From JANOBJ01 sp031411575 (lineage in GTDB: Bacteria; Pseudomonadota; Gammaproteobacteria; Burkholderiales; Burkholderiaceae_C), in contig JANOBJ010000392.1 in the NCBI GenBank assembly GCA_031411575.1, positions 1 through 28,538 on the forward strand: a stretch of DNA of 28,538 nt. Reading direction: 5' to 3'. This document shows positions 18,409 through 25,798 of the stretch, in pieces. Numbering within the stretch: position 1 is the stretch's first letter; each line of letters starts with the position of its first letter. The notes under the pieces were generated by a model. That model was not told the origin of the DNA. It did no database searches and was given only the letters and a program-made list of their open reading frames with translations. Both the position numbers and the translations under genes were made by a program.

Positions 18409-20291
18409 GGGTGGCCTCCTTGGGGTTTCACGATGTGGGGTGCCGCGTCGGCGTGCAGGGCGTTGACCAAGGCATCGCGGTGCTTGAGCACGGCGCGCTG
18501 GTTGATCGATCCCTTGTCGGTGATTTCGCCCTTGTCGATCGAGGGCGGATCGGCGAGAAATACCGCACGCGCGATCCGGTTGGCACTGCCAGTGCCGGAC
18601 TTGGCCAGCGTGTCCACCAGGCCCTGCAGCCAGGCCTGGACCGGTGCGGCGGCCACCACGTCGGCCAGCGCTGCGCCTGCGGGCAGGCCGCTCAGGGCGC
18701 GGATCTCGCCGGTCGGAAAAATCATGGCGCCGACCTCTTTGAGGTTGATACCGGTCAGCACCGCGTCCTGCACGTACGGCGCGCCGGCCGCAATGATCTT
18801 GGCCCGGAGCGGACCTACGCTGACGAACGTGCCGGTGGCGAGCTTGAAGTCTTCCGCGATGCGGCCGTCGAACTTGAGCCCCACGTGGATGTTGTCGTCA
18901 TCGATCCACTTCACCGCGTCGCCGGTGCAGAAGAAACCTTCCTCATCGAAAGCTTCGCGGGTGGCCTCGGGCGCGCGCCAGTAGCCGGGCGTGATGTTGG
19001 GGCCGCGGTAGCGCACCTCGGTCTTGCCGTCGGACTCGACCAGTTTCAGCTCAAGGCCGGGGGTGGGCACGCCCAGATCGCCGGCCTTCACATTGGGGTT
19101 GGTCACAAAAATGCCAAACGGACCCGATTCGGTCATGCCCAGGCCCGTGCCCATGACGATGCGCTCGCCGACTTCGGCTTCCTGCGTCTGATGCAGGCTG
19201 TCCCAGATCGGCTGTGCCAATGCCGCACCCGCGTAGAAGAACATCCTGACGCGCGACAGCAGCGTCTGGCGCAACTGCGCGTCGGTTTTCATGGCGTTGG
19301 CGATCGCCTCAAAGCCGGTGGGCACGTTGAAGTACACCGTGGGCGCGATTTCGCGCAGGTTGCGCAGTGTCTCGGCCATCAGCGCGGGTGTGGGCTTGCC
19401 ATCGTCGATGTAGAGCGTGCCGCCGTTGTAGACGGTAAGGCCAAAATTGTGGTTGCCGCCAAAGGTGTGGTTCCACGGCAGCCAGTCAACCAGTACGGGC
19501 GGCTCTTCAGCCAGCACCGGCATCGACTGGCGCATCTGCTGCTGGTTGGCGCACCACATGCGCTGGGTGTTGATGACCGCCTTGGGCAGCTTGGTCGATC
19601 CTGAAGTAAACAGGAATTTGGTGACGGTGTCCGGCCCGGTGGCCTGCATCGCCGCATCCACCGCCGGTGTCGGGTTTGTAGCCAGGAAGGTGCCGAACGT
19701 GCTCGTTGCACGGTCATTCATCGCTCCTGAATGTATAGCAACCTCGACATCCGGCCCGACGGTGGCGGCGATCGCCTTGCCGTAGCGTGCCGCGTCGCTG
19801 GCAAACACCAGGCCGGGGGTGAGCGTGTCCAGCACATGGCGCAGCTTGTCGTAGTCCTGGCTTACGGTCGAATAGGCCGGCGAGACCGGACAGTAGGGCA
19901 CACCGGCGTAAATGCAGCCCAGTGCCAGCAGGGCGTGCTCCAGGTCGTTCTCGCTCAGGATGGCGACCGGCCGCTCTGGCCCCAAGCCACGGTCGAGCAG
20001 CGCCTGGCCGATGCTGCGCGCTCTGGCGACAGCCTCGGCGTAGCTGATGTGGCGCCAGTCGCCCGTGCTCCCGTCCGCGTGGCGAACCCTTCGCGCCATG
20101 AAGCTGCGCTGGGGTGCGACCTCGGCCCAGTGGACCAGCCGGTCGGTGATGCGGTGTGCATAGTCGGCCAGTGGCTGGTCGGCCTGCAAATACCGGTTGC
20201 CAGCTGCGCCGTCACGCAAGGTGACGCGGGTCACTCCGAATGTGAGTGCCCGGTAGCGGGGTGTCGTGGTGGGGGCGTTGGTCTCGCTCAT
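18405..20291 (-). CDS. Feruloyl-CoA synthase-like acid-CoA ligase
   Basis: This 628-residue ATP-dependent, AMP-forming ligase activates hydroxycinnamic acids to CoA thioesters in the cytoplasm. The P-loop-like motif is LFTSGSTKLPK. DWLPWNHTFGGNHNFG and MGTGLGMTESGPFG are typical of the feruloyl-CoA synthase branch. The later GPNITPGYWR and FFCTGDAVKWID (ATP/adenylate region) are intact. The usual C-terminal lysine region is present in divergent form (SIDKGEITDKGSINQRAVLKHR). I place the start at 20291 (MSETNAP). Its upstream sequence is C-rich and without a Shine-Dalgarno, so translation may rely on coupling to the hydratase gene 37 bp before. It overlaps the SDR gene by 4 bases. Ferulate is the best guess; coumarate or caffeate are equally possible. 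Confidence 0.9.
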   Translation of the reverse strand: MSETNAPTTTPRYRALTFGVTRVTLRDGAAGNRYLQADQPLADYAHRITDRLVHWAEVAPQRSFMARRVRHADGSTGDWRHISYAEAVARARSIGQALLDRGLGPERPVAILSENDLEHALLALGCIYAGVPYCPVSPAYSTVSQDYDKLRHVLDTLTPGLVFASDAARYGKAIAATVGPDVEVAIHSGAMNDRATSTFGTFLATNPTPAVDAAMQATGPDTVTKFLFTSGSTKLPKAVINTQRMWCANQQQMRQSMPVLAEEPPVLVDWLPWNHTFGGNHNFGLTVYNGGTLYIDDGKPTPALMAETLRNLREIAPTVYFNVPTGFEAIANAMKTDAQLRQTLLSRVRMFFYAGAALAQPIWDSLHQTQEAEVGERIVMGTGLGMTESGPFGIFVTNPNVKAGDLGVPTPGLELKLVESDGKTEVRYRGPNITPGYWRAPEATREAFDEEGFFCTGDAVKWIDDDNIHVGLKFDGRIAEDFKLATGTFVSVGPLRAKIIAAGAPYVQDAVLTGINLKEVGAMIFPTGEIRALSGLPAGAALADVVAAAPVQAWLQGLVDTLAKSGTGSANRIARAVFLADPPSIDKGEITDKGSINQRAVLKHRDALVNALHADAAPHIVKPQGGHP

Positions 20292-20328
20292 GGATGGGGG
20301 GTGTTGGGTGCCGCGACCGCGCCGCGTG

Positions 20329-21102
20329 TCAGTTTTTCTGGACCTTGGCAGCCTTGCCTTCGAGGAAGGCGCGCACGCGTTCCTTGGCTTCAGGTGCGCT
20401 TTGGGCAATGGCAGCCATCATGGCTTCGGAGAAGAAGCCATGATCGGCGCTCTGCTCGGCAATGCGCGGCAGCGCGTGCATCAAGGCATAGTTGGTGAGC
20501 GGGGCGTTTTGCGCTACCCGGTGGGCCAGTTCGAGCGCCTTGTCCAGCGCCCGGCCTTGGGGCACCAGGTACTGCGCAAAACCGAAACGCTCGCCATCCT
20601 GCGCGTTGTAGACACGGCCGGTCAGCATCATGTCCGTCATGCGGGCCACACCAATCAGTTTCGGAATGCGAACCGAGCCGCCGCCGCCCACGAAGATGCC
20701 GCGCGAGCCTTCTGGCAGCGCATAAAACGTGGACTCGTCGGCCACCCGGATATGGCAGGCGCTGGCCAATTCGAGGCCGCCGCCGACCACTGCGCCATGC
20801 AGCGCGGCGATCACCGGCACCGGGCCGAACTGCACGCGTTCGAGTGCGGCGTGCCACATGCGCGAGTGTTGCAGGCCCTGGCCGGCGTCGCGCTCCTTGA
20901 GCTCGCTCAAATCGAGGCCGGCGCAGAAGTGTTCGCCCTGACCAGCAATCACGGCGGCGCGGGCGGCGGCGGGCAGGTTTTCAAACAGGTCGCGCAGGGC
21001 CAGAATAAGGGCGTCATTGAGGGCGTTGCGCTTGGGCGCACGGGTCAGGCGGATGACGGCGACGTCGCCCTGCATGTCGAGTTGGAGGTCTGTGTTGCTC
21101 AT
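20329..21102 (-). CDS. Enoyl-CoA hydratase/isomerase (crotonase) family protein
   Basis: This 257-residue crotonase-fold enzyme is the first gene of the minus arm. The oxyanion-hole regions are HFCAGLDL and HGAVVGGGLELA. The two catalytic glutamates of true hydratases are both present at the right spacing: Glu111 (GGGLELA) and Glu131 (LPEGSRGIFVGGGGS), 20 residues apart as in rat hydratase Glu144/Glu164. It lacks the NWGIPPG-type active-site stretch of hydroxycinnamoyl-CoA hydratase/lyase (HCHL), so it probably only hydrates rather than cleaving to an aldehyde. The start at 21102 follows a short leader of about 17 bases from the promoter at 21126-21154 and has only a weak ribosome site. Confidence 0.9.
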   Translation of the reverse strand: MSNTDLQLDMQGDVAVIRLTRAPKRNALNDALILALRDLFENLPAAARAAVIAGQGEHFCAGLDLSELKERDAGQGLQHSRMWHAALERVQFGPVPVIAALHGAVVGGGLELASACHIRVADESTFYALPEGSRGIFVGGGGSVRIPKLIGVARMTDMMLTGRVYNAQDGERFGFAQYLVPQGRALDKALELAHRVAQNAPLTNYALMHALPRIAEQSADHGFFSEAMMAAIAQSAPEAKERVRAFLEGKAAKVQKN

Positions 21103-21111
21103 GGTTGCGTT

Positions 21112-21139
21112 TTGTCCAAGAATCCATTATTGTTATGAA
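21112..21139 (+). promoter_or_regulatory. Possible plus-strand promoter for the amidohydrolase operon
   Basis: TTGTCC (21112-21117), a 16-bp spacer and TATGAA (21134-21139) form a mediocre sigma70 promoter that overlaps the same palindrome as the opposing promoter. If real, one bound regulator would shut both arms. TTTAAT (21170-21175) is another -10 candidate, without a good -35. Confidence 0.3.
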
Positions 21140-21154
21140 TCATAACTAACTCAA
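21126..21154 (-). promoter_or_regulatory. Sigma70-like promoter of the minus catabolic operon
   Basis: On the minus strand TTGAGT (21149-21154), exactly 17 bp, then AATAAT (21126-21131) gives a good -35/-10 pair 24 bases from the hydratase ATG. The whole spacer is filled by the palindrome described at 21132-21146. Confidence 0.7.
21132..21146. promoter_or_regulatory. Perfect palindrome, probable operator between the two catabolic arms
   Basis: GTTATGA-A-TCATAAC is a perfect 7+1+7 inverted repeat. It lies wholly between the -35 and -10 of the minus-arm promoter, in the 116-bp divergent region. Its size and A/T-rich arms suit a MarR dimer, and a marR gene ends this operon. Binding is inferred. 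Confidence 0.65.
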
Positions 21155-21218
21155 GCCCTTCTGTCGCACTTTAATCAGTGTTTTCCCTAGGGCCCGCCGG
21201 CCCGCCCCGGAGACTGCC

Positions 21219-22091
21219 ATGGACCATAAGAATCTCATCGCCATTGACATCCACACGCACGCTGAAGTCAGCTGCTGGAACCCGTTTGACAGCTATGGCG
21301 AGGAGTACGACCGCGCCGCAGACAAATACTTCCGCTCGAACCGCCGGCCGACCATAGAGGAAACCATTGCCTACTACCGCGAGCGCAAGATTGGCCTGAT
21401 CATGTTCACGGTGGATGCCGAGACGCAGATGGGCCGGCGCCGCATCCCGAACGAGGAAATTGCCGAAGCGGCGCAGAAGAACAGCGACATGATGAAGGCC
21501 TTTGCCAGCATCGATCCGCACAAGGGCAAGATGGGCGCCCGCGAGGCCGAGCGGTTGATCAAGGAGCACAACGTCAAGGGTTTCAAGTTTCACCCCACGG
21601 TGCAGGGTTACCACCCCTACGACAAGATGGCATGGCCGATCTACGAGGTGATCAACGCGCACGGGCTGCCCGCCATTTTTCATACCGGGCACAGCGGCAT
21701 TGGCAGCGGCATGCGCTGCGGCGGCGGGCTGCGGCTGGAGTACAGCAATCCGATGCACCTGGACGACGTGGCGATTGACTTCCCCGACATGCAGATCGTG
21801 ATGGCGCACCCCAGCTTTCCGTGGCAAGACGAAGCGCTGAGTGTGGCAACCCACAAGCCTAATGTGTGGATCGACCTGTCCGGCTGGAGCCCCAAGTACT
21901 TCCCCAAGCAGTTGGTGCAGTACGCCAACACCCTGCTGAAGGACCGCATCCTGTTCGGCAGCGACTACCCGCTGATCACGCCCGACCGCTGGATGAAAGA
22001 CTTTGACGAAGCGGGTTTCAAGCCCGAGGTGATGCCCGGCATCCTGAAGGGCAACGCGGTGCGGCTGCTGAAGCTGGATCAAGCCACCTGA
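21219..22091 (+). CDS. Amidohydrolase-2 family protein, possible beta-ketoacyl-CoA hydrolase
   Basis: This 290-residue metal-dependent hydrolase has the TIM-barrel amidohydrolase_2 fold (ACMSD / resorcylate-decarboxylase relatives). Metal and active-site marks are IDIHTHAE at the N-terminus, GFKFHPTVQGYHP, FHTGHSG, MAHPSFPWQDEAL and ILFGSDYPLI with the late aspartate. The PhdC-type '4-hydroxyphenyl-beta-ketoacyl-CoA hydrolase' of phenylpropanoid beta-oxidation belongs to this family. With a CoA ligase, hydratase and SDR beside it, that role is the best inference: hydrolysis of the 3-keto thioester. A decarboxylase is the main alternative. The start has GGAG 7 bases upstream. Its stop overlaps the next ATG (TGATG), so the pair is coupled. 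Confidence 0.85.
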   Translation: MDHKNLIAIDIHTHAEVSCWNPFDSYGEEYDRAADKYFRSNRRPTIEETIAYYRERKIGLIMFTVDAETQMGRRRIPNEEIAEAAQKNSDMMKAFASIDPHKGKMGAREAERLIKEHNVKGFKFHPTVQGYHPYDKMAWPIYEVINAHGLPAIFHTGHSGIGSGMRCGGGLRLEYSNPMHLDDVAIDFPDMQIVMAHPSFPWQDEALSVATHKPNVWIDLSGWSPKYFPKQLVQYANTLLKDRILFGSDYPLITPDRWMKDFDEAGFKPEVMPGILKGNAVRLLKLDQAT

Positions 22092-23947
22092 TGGGCCGAA
22101 TCGCGTCGCTGACCGACATCGAAGCGCTGGAGTCCCGGCCGTACGAATCGGCGCTGCCGGCGTACACGACCTACGGGCTGATTGCCCACGCAGCGGCGAG
22201 CTTCCCGCATCGCGATGCCCTGCGCTACCTGCCCGATGGCGATCTGGCCACGCCGCCACATCGGGTCACGTACTGCGATCTGCTGGCGCAGATCCACCGC
22301 GCTGCCAATCTGTTCCGCTCGATGGGCATCGGCCCCGGCGACGCTGTGGCCATCCTCGCGCCGAACATCCCCGAGACGCAGTTCGCGTTCTGGGGCGCGC
22401 AGGTGGCCGGGCGTGTGTGCCCCATCAACTATCTGCTGCAGCCCGACCACATCGCGGCGCTGCTGGTGGCGTCGGGTGCCAGGCTGGTCGTCGCGCTCGG
22501 GCCGAACGCTGAACTGAACCTGTGGCCAACGATCGAGAAGGTTCTGGCGCTGTGCCCGCTGCCGGTGCTTCAGATCGAAGTCGGGCCGCAGCGCGGACCC
22601 GGCCTGCCGGTGTTCCACGACGCACTGGCCGAACAGCCGGAAGCCCTGAACTTCGGCCCCGACCTGCACCCTAGCCGCGTGGCCGCGTGCTTTCATACCG
22701 GCGGCACCACCGGCGCGCCGAAGTTGGCCCTGCACACCCATGGCAACGAGGCCCATACCAGCGGGTTTGCGCCGCTGTATTACGGGTTCGACGAAACCAC
22801 TGTCGAGATCAACGGCTTTCCGCTGTTCCATGTGGCTGGCGCCTTTGTCTATGGACTGGCTTTGCTCGGCGTCGGGGCCACACAGGTGTTGCCCACGTTG
22901 AGCGGCTTGCGCAACCCGGGCTTCATGGCGAACTACTGGAAGTTTGCCGAGCGCGAGCAGGTGACGGCGCTGGCGTGCGTGCCCACCATCCTCTCGACAC
23001 TGCTCAACACGCCGGTGAACGCCGACATCTCGCGCATCCGCGTCGCCTACACCGGCGGCTCGCCTCTGCCGGGTGAGCTTGCCGCGAAATTCGAGCAACA
23101 GTTGGGCATTCCCGTTCGCAACATCCTCGGCATGACGGAATGCGCGGGGCTGGTGTCGATCGAGCCTGCGGGCGCGCCACGCGTGGCGGGATCGACCGGG
23201 TTGCGCCTGCCGTACACCGAAGTGCATGCCGTGCCCTGGCGCGATGGCATGGCGCACCTGGATGAACGCTGCGCGGCGAACGAAACCGGTGTGATTGTGT
23301 TGCGTGGGCCGCATGTCAGCCCCGGCTATTCCGAGTCTTCACGCGATGCCGGCATGTTTCAGGATGACGCGACGGGCCGCCGCTGGCTGGTCTCAGGTGA
23401 CCTGGGGCATCTGGACCCTCAGGGCACCATCCATATCACCGGGCGGGCCAAGGACGTGATCATTCGGGGCTCGCACAACATCGATCCGGGCTTGGTGGAG
23501 GACGCTTTTCTGGCGCATCCGGCCGTCGCACTGTGCGCGGTGGTGGGCGAGCCCGATGCCTACGCGGGCGAGTTGCCGGTGGCGTTTGTGACACTCAAGC
23601 CCGGCGTGCCGATGGACCCGCACGACTTGCTGCAGGCGGTTGCGCCGAAGGTCCATGAGCGACCGGCGGTGCCCAAGCGACTGACCGTGCTGGACGCCAT
23701 GCCGATGACGGCCATCGGCAAGATCTACAAACCGGCGCTGCGGTTGCGCGCGATGGAAACGAAGCTGACGGAGATGCTGGTGGGCGTGGCGCCGGGGCGC
23801 ACGGTCAGCGTGGCGGGCGAGGAGGTTGCCGGCACGGTGAAGGTGACCATCAGGATTTCAGGCGCGCCCACTGTCCAGATCGGCGACGTGGTGCGCCAGC
23901 GGTTGACGGCGATTGCGGTGCGGACCGAACTGTTGTTCGGCGCCTGA
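22091..23947 (+). CDS. Second AMP-forming acyl/aryl-CoA ligase
   Basis: This is a 618-residue adenylate-forming ligase. It has the ATP motif FHTGGTTGAPKLALHTH, the aryl/acyl pocket region FPLFHVAGAFVYG, the adenylate motif LGMTECAGLVS and GDLGHLDPQGTIHITGRAKDVIIRG hinge. The catalytic C-terminal lysine is in MTAIGKIYKP. About 60 residues follow that lysine as an extra tail (ending RTELLFGA), which is longer than usual. It overlaps the amidohydrolase stop as TGATG. It differs clearly from the feruloyl-CoA synthase-like ligase of the opposite arm. It could activate the shortened benzoic acid released by the amidohydrolase, or a different phenylpropanoid. The substrate is not determined. Confidence 0.88.
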   Translation: MGRIASLTDIEALESRPYESALPAYTTYGLIAHAAASFPHRDALRYLPDGDLATPPHRVTYCDLLAQIHRAANLFRSMGIGPGDAVAILAPNIPETQFAFWGAQVAGRVCPINYLLQPDHIAALLVASGARLVVALGPNAELNLWPTIEKVLALCPLPVLQIEVGPQRGPGLPVFHDALAEQPEALNFGPDLHPSRVAACFHTGGTTGAPKLALHTHGNEAHTSGFAPLYYGFDETTVEINGFPLFHVAGAFVYGLALLGVGATQVLPTLSGLRNPGFMANYWKFAEREQVTALACVPTILSTLLNTPVNADISRIRVAYTGGSPLPGELAAKFEQQLGIPVRNILGMTECAGLVSIEPAGAPRVAGSTGLRLPYTEVHAVPWRDGMAHLDERCAANETGVIVLRGPHVSPGYSESSRDAGMFQDDATGRRWLVSGDLGHLDPQGTIHITGRAKDVIIRGSHNIDPGLVEDAFLAHPAVALCAVVGEPDAYAGELPVAFVTLKPGVPMDPHDLLQAVAPKVHERPAVPKRLTVLDAMPMTAIGKIYKPALRLRAMETKLTEMLVGVAPGRTVSVAGEEVAGTVKVTIRISGAPTVQIGDVVRQRLTAIAVRTELLFGA

Positions 23948-23980
23948 CAGCGCAGTCGGCGGGGGCGGCGGCGTGTGGGC

Positions 23981-24598
23981 CTACCAGCCGCCGGTAGCCA
24001 ACCAGTGCTCCAGTTCATCAAACTTGTCGATGCCCCAGAACATCTCGCCATCGACCACCACCGTCGGCGATCCGAACACGCCGGCAGCCAGCGATGCCTC
24101 CACGTCGGCCCGCAGCAGCCGGGCGGCTTCTTCGCCTTGCGCAGCTGCAATCAGAGTCACCGCCGGCAGGGTCGGTGGCAAGGCGAGGCTGGCCAACGTG
24201 GCCGGGGCCGACAAGTCGCGCCCGTCGTGCCAGTGCGCATGGAACAGGGCGCGAGCGAGCGCGCGGGCACTGCCGGGCTGGTGGCGGGCCGTCCAGCAAT
24301 AGGCGCGGGCCGCGGTCAGCGGGTTCATCTGGGGCCGCTCGAGGTCCAGACCCAGTGTGATGCCGTGGCGCCGTGCGTAACGCAGCACATCGCGCTTGAC
24401 GTACGGCCCCTTCAGCGGCGTGTCCAGCAACGGCTTCAGGCCCATCACCTTCATCACCGACACGCCCAGCAGCATCGGGTGCCACTCGACCGTGCGGCCA
24501 TGCCGTGCCGCCAGTTCGTCGATCCGCATCGAGGCGAAATAGCCGTAGGGCGAGATGAAGTCGAAATAGAACTGAAGCGATGAGCGAGGAGAGGCCAT
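23981..24598 (-). CDS. DsbA-fold 2-hydroxychromene-2-carboxylate isomerase family protein
   Basis: This 205-residue cytoplasmic thioredoxin-fold protein belongs to the DsbA / kappa-class GST-like family that contains the glutathione-dependent 2-hydroxychromene-2-carboxylate isomerase of naphthalene breakdown. The opening FYFDFISPYGYFAS carries the serine (SPYGY) that replaces the DsbA CxxC. The end FGSPTVVVDGEMFWGIDKFDELEHWL holds the cis-proline (SPT) and the typical WG.D..D.LE close. There is no signal peptide. It converges on the CoA-ligase gene (33-bp gap) and diverges from the uronate genes. Other naphthalene genes are absent, so the substrate is probably another aromatic or glutathione-linked compound. 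Confidence 0.88.
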   Translation of the reverse strand: MASPRSSLQFYFDFISPYGYFASMRIDELAARHGRTVEWHPMLLGVSVMKVMGLKPLLDTPLKGPYVKRDVLRYARRHGITLGLDLERPQMNPLTAARAYCWTARHQPGSARALARALFHAHWHDGRDLSAPATLASLALPPTLPAVTLIAAAQGEEAARLLRADVEASLAAGVFGSPTVVVDGEMFWGIDKFDELEHWLATGGW

Positions 24599-24633
24599 GG
24601 GGTACGGGGTTGCGCAGAATGCGGTTTGAGCAA

Positions 24634-24664
24634 AAGCTATAGTATTGATAGCAAACTATGACCA
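24634..24664 (+). repeat. 31-bp intergenic element, copy D
   Basis: This reads AAGCTAT, 7 variable bases, then ATAGCAAACTATGACCA, in the 254-bp divergent gap between the DsbA-fold gene and udh. Only the first arm is altered (AAGCTAT for ATGCTAT). Confidence 0.72.
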
Positions 24665-24805
24665 TGGGATAAGGACATACGGACTATTGTGCTTTATAAA
24701 CCGCCTCTGGAACAGATCTGGGGCCGTCAGAAGCTGCGCCGGGTGGTGAACGATGGAGCAGGTGACAAAAGAAAGCCAGGGGCGATACCGGGCACACCCG
24801 TTGTC

Positions 24806-24829
24806 TGGTCACTAGAATTCGACTGACCA
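24806..24829. promoter_or_regulatory. Inverted repeat, candidate operator of udh
   Basis: TGGTCA (24806-24811) and TGACCA (24824-24829) are perfect inverted arms 12 bp apart, ending 23 bases before the udh ATG. The inner part contains TAGAAT (24813-24818), a possible -10. TGGT...ACCA arms suit a GntR/FadR-type regulator, a group that often controls uronate genes. No such regulator gene lies in the window. Confidence 0.4.
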
Positions 24830-24852
24830 CTCCAACCCGTATTCAGGCGGCC

Positions 24853-25659
24853 ATGACGATCAAGACACACGACAAACTGCTGCTGACCGGCGCTGCGGGC
24901 GGGCTGGGCAAGGCGCTGCGTGAGCGGCTCAAGGCCAATTGCACGGTGCTGCGCCTGTCTGATCTGGCCGATGTTGGCCCGTCGGGCGCGAACGAAGAAG
25001 TGGTGCTGGCCGATCTGGCCGATGCCCAGGCCGTGCACCGCGCCGTCGCGGGCGTGGACGCCATCGTTCACCTGGGCGGCGTGTCGGTCGAAGGCCCGTT
25101 CGGCCCGATCCTGCAGGCCAATATCCTGGGCACCTACAACCTGTATGAAGCGGCGCGCAAGAACGGCGTCAAGCGGGTGGTGTTTGCCAGCTCCAACCAC
25201 GTCACCGGCTTCTACCGCCAGGGCGAAACGATCACCGCCGACGACGCGCCGCGGCCGGACGGGATGTACGGCGTCAGCAAGGCGTTTGGCGAAGACCTGG
25301 CGCGCCTGTACTTTGACCGCTATGGCATCGAGACCGCCTGTGTGCGCATCGGCTCCTCGTTTCCCGAGCCGAAAGATCGGCGCATGCTGGCCACCTGGCT
25401 CAGCTTCGACGACCTGCACCGCCTGATCAGCGCCTGCCTGGCGACGCCGGTGCTGGGCCACACCATCATTTTCGGCATGTCCAACAACGCCGTGACCTGG
25501 TGGGACAACGCGCGGGCGCGCCACGTGGGCTATGTGCCGCAGGACAGCTCGGACGTGTTTCGCGAAGCGGTGTACGCGCGCACCGCGCCGCCAGACCTCA
25601 ACGATCCGGCGGTGCAGTTTCAGGGCGGCGTCTTCGTGCGCACCGGGCCGTTCGAATGA
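24853..25659 (+). CDS. udh: Uronate dehydrogenase
   Basis: This NAD-dependent enzyme oxidises D-galacturonate or D-glucuronate to the aldarolactone, the first step of the oxidative uronate pathway. The 268-residue protein is an extended-SDR type and lines up by memory with the Pseudomonas syringae enzyme over most of its length. Marks are LLLTGAAGGLGKALRERLK (cofactor loop 12-20), DAIVHLGGVSVE, RVVFASSNHVTGFYRQ, YGVSKAFGED (Tyr139, Lys143), IRIGSSFPEP-like VRIGSSFPEPKDRRML, and WWDNARARHVGYVPQDSS. The start at 24853 has no strong ribosome site. The aldolase of the same pathway follows 139 bp downstream. Confidence 0.93.
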   Translation: MTIKTHDKLLLTGAAGGLGKALRERLKANCTVLRLSDLADVGPSGANEEVVLADLADAQAVHRAVAGVDAIVHLGGVSVEGPFGPILQANILGTYNLYEAARKNGVKRVVFASSNHVTGFYRQGETITADDAPRPDGMYGVSKAFGEDLARLYFDRYGIETACVRIGSSFPEPKDRRMLATWLSFDDLHRLISACLATPVLGHTIIFGMSNNAVTWWDNARARHVGYVPQDSSDVFREAVYARTAPPDLNDPAVQFQGGVFVRTGPFE

Positions 25660-25798
25660 TCGCGAGAATGCCTGCGTACGATGCCCTGACCGGCAGCCTG
25701 ATCATTGGCGCTTCTGATACTGCCCGAAGCAATTCAGTCTGTGTCGGGCGGCCGATACCCGCTCATTGCCCAGTCACCCCACCGACCACGAGACCAAC

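Noticed and set aside
19728..19748. A sixth possible copy of the 31-bp element (tgtatagcaacctcgacat)
   Set aside because: It matches only the TATAGCAA core, has no dyad partner and lies inside the feruloyl-CoA synthase-like coding sequence.
20329..21102. Hydroxycinnamoyl-CoA hydratase/lyase (ech/HCHL) call suggested by the neighbouring ligase
   Set aside because: The HCHL-specific active-site stretch is absent and the sequence is of the general hydratase type.
23948..23980. Terminator in the convergent gap after the second CoA ligase
   Set aside because: The 33-bp gap has no stem of useful length and no T-run on either strand.
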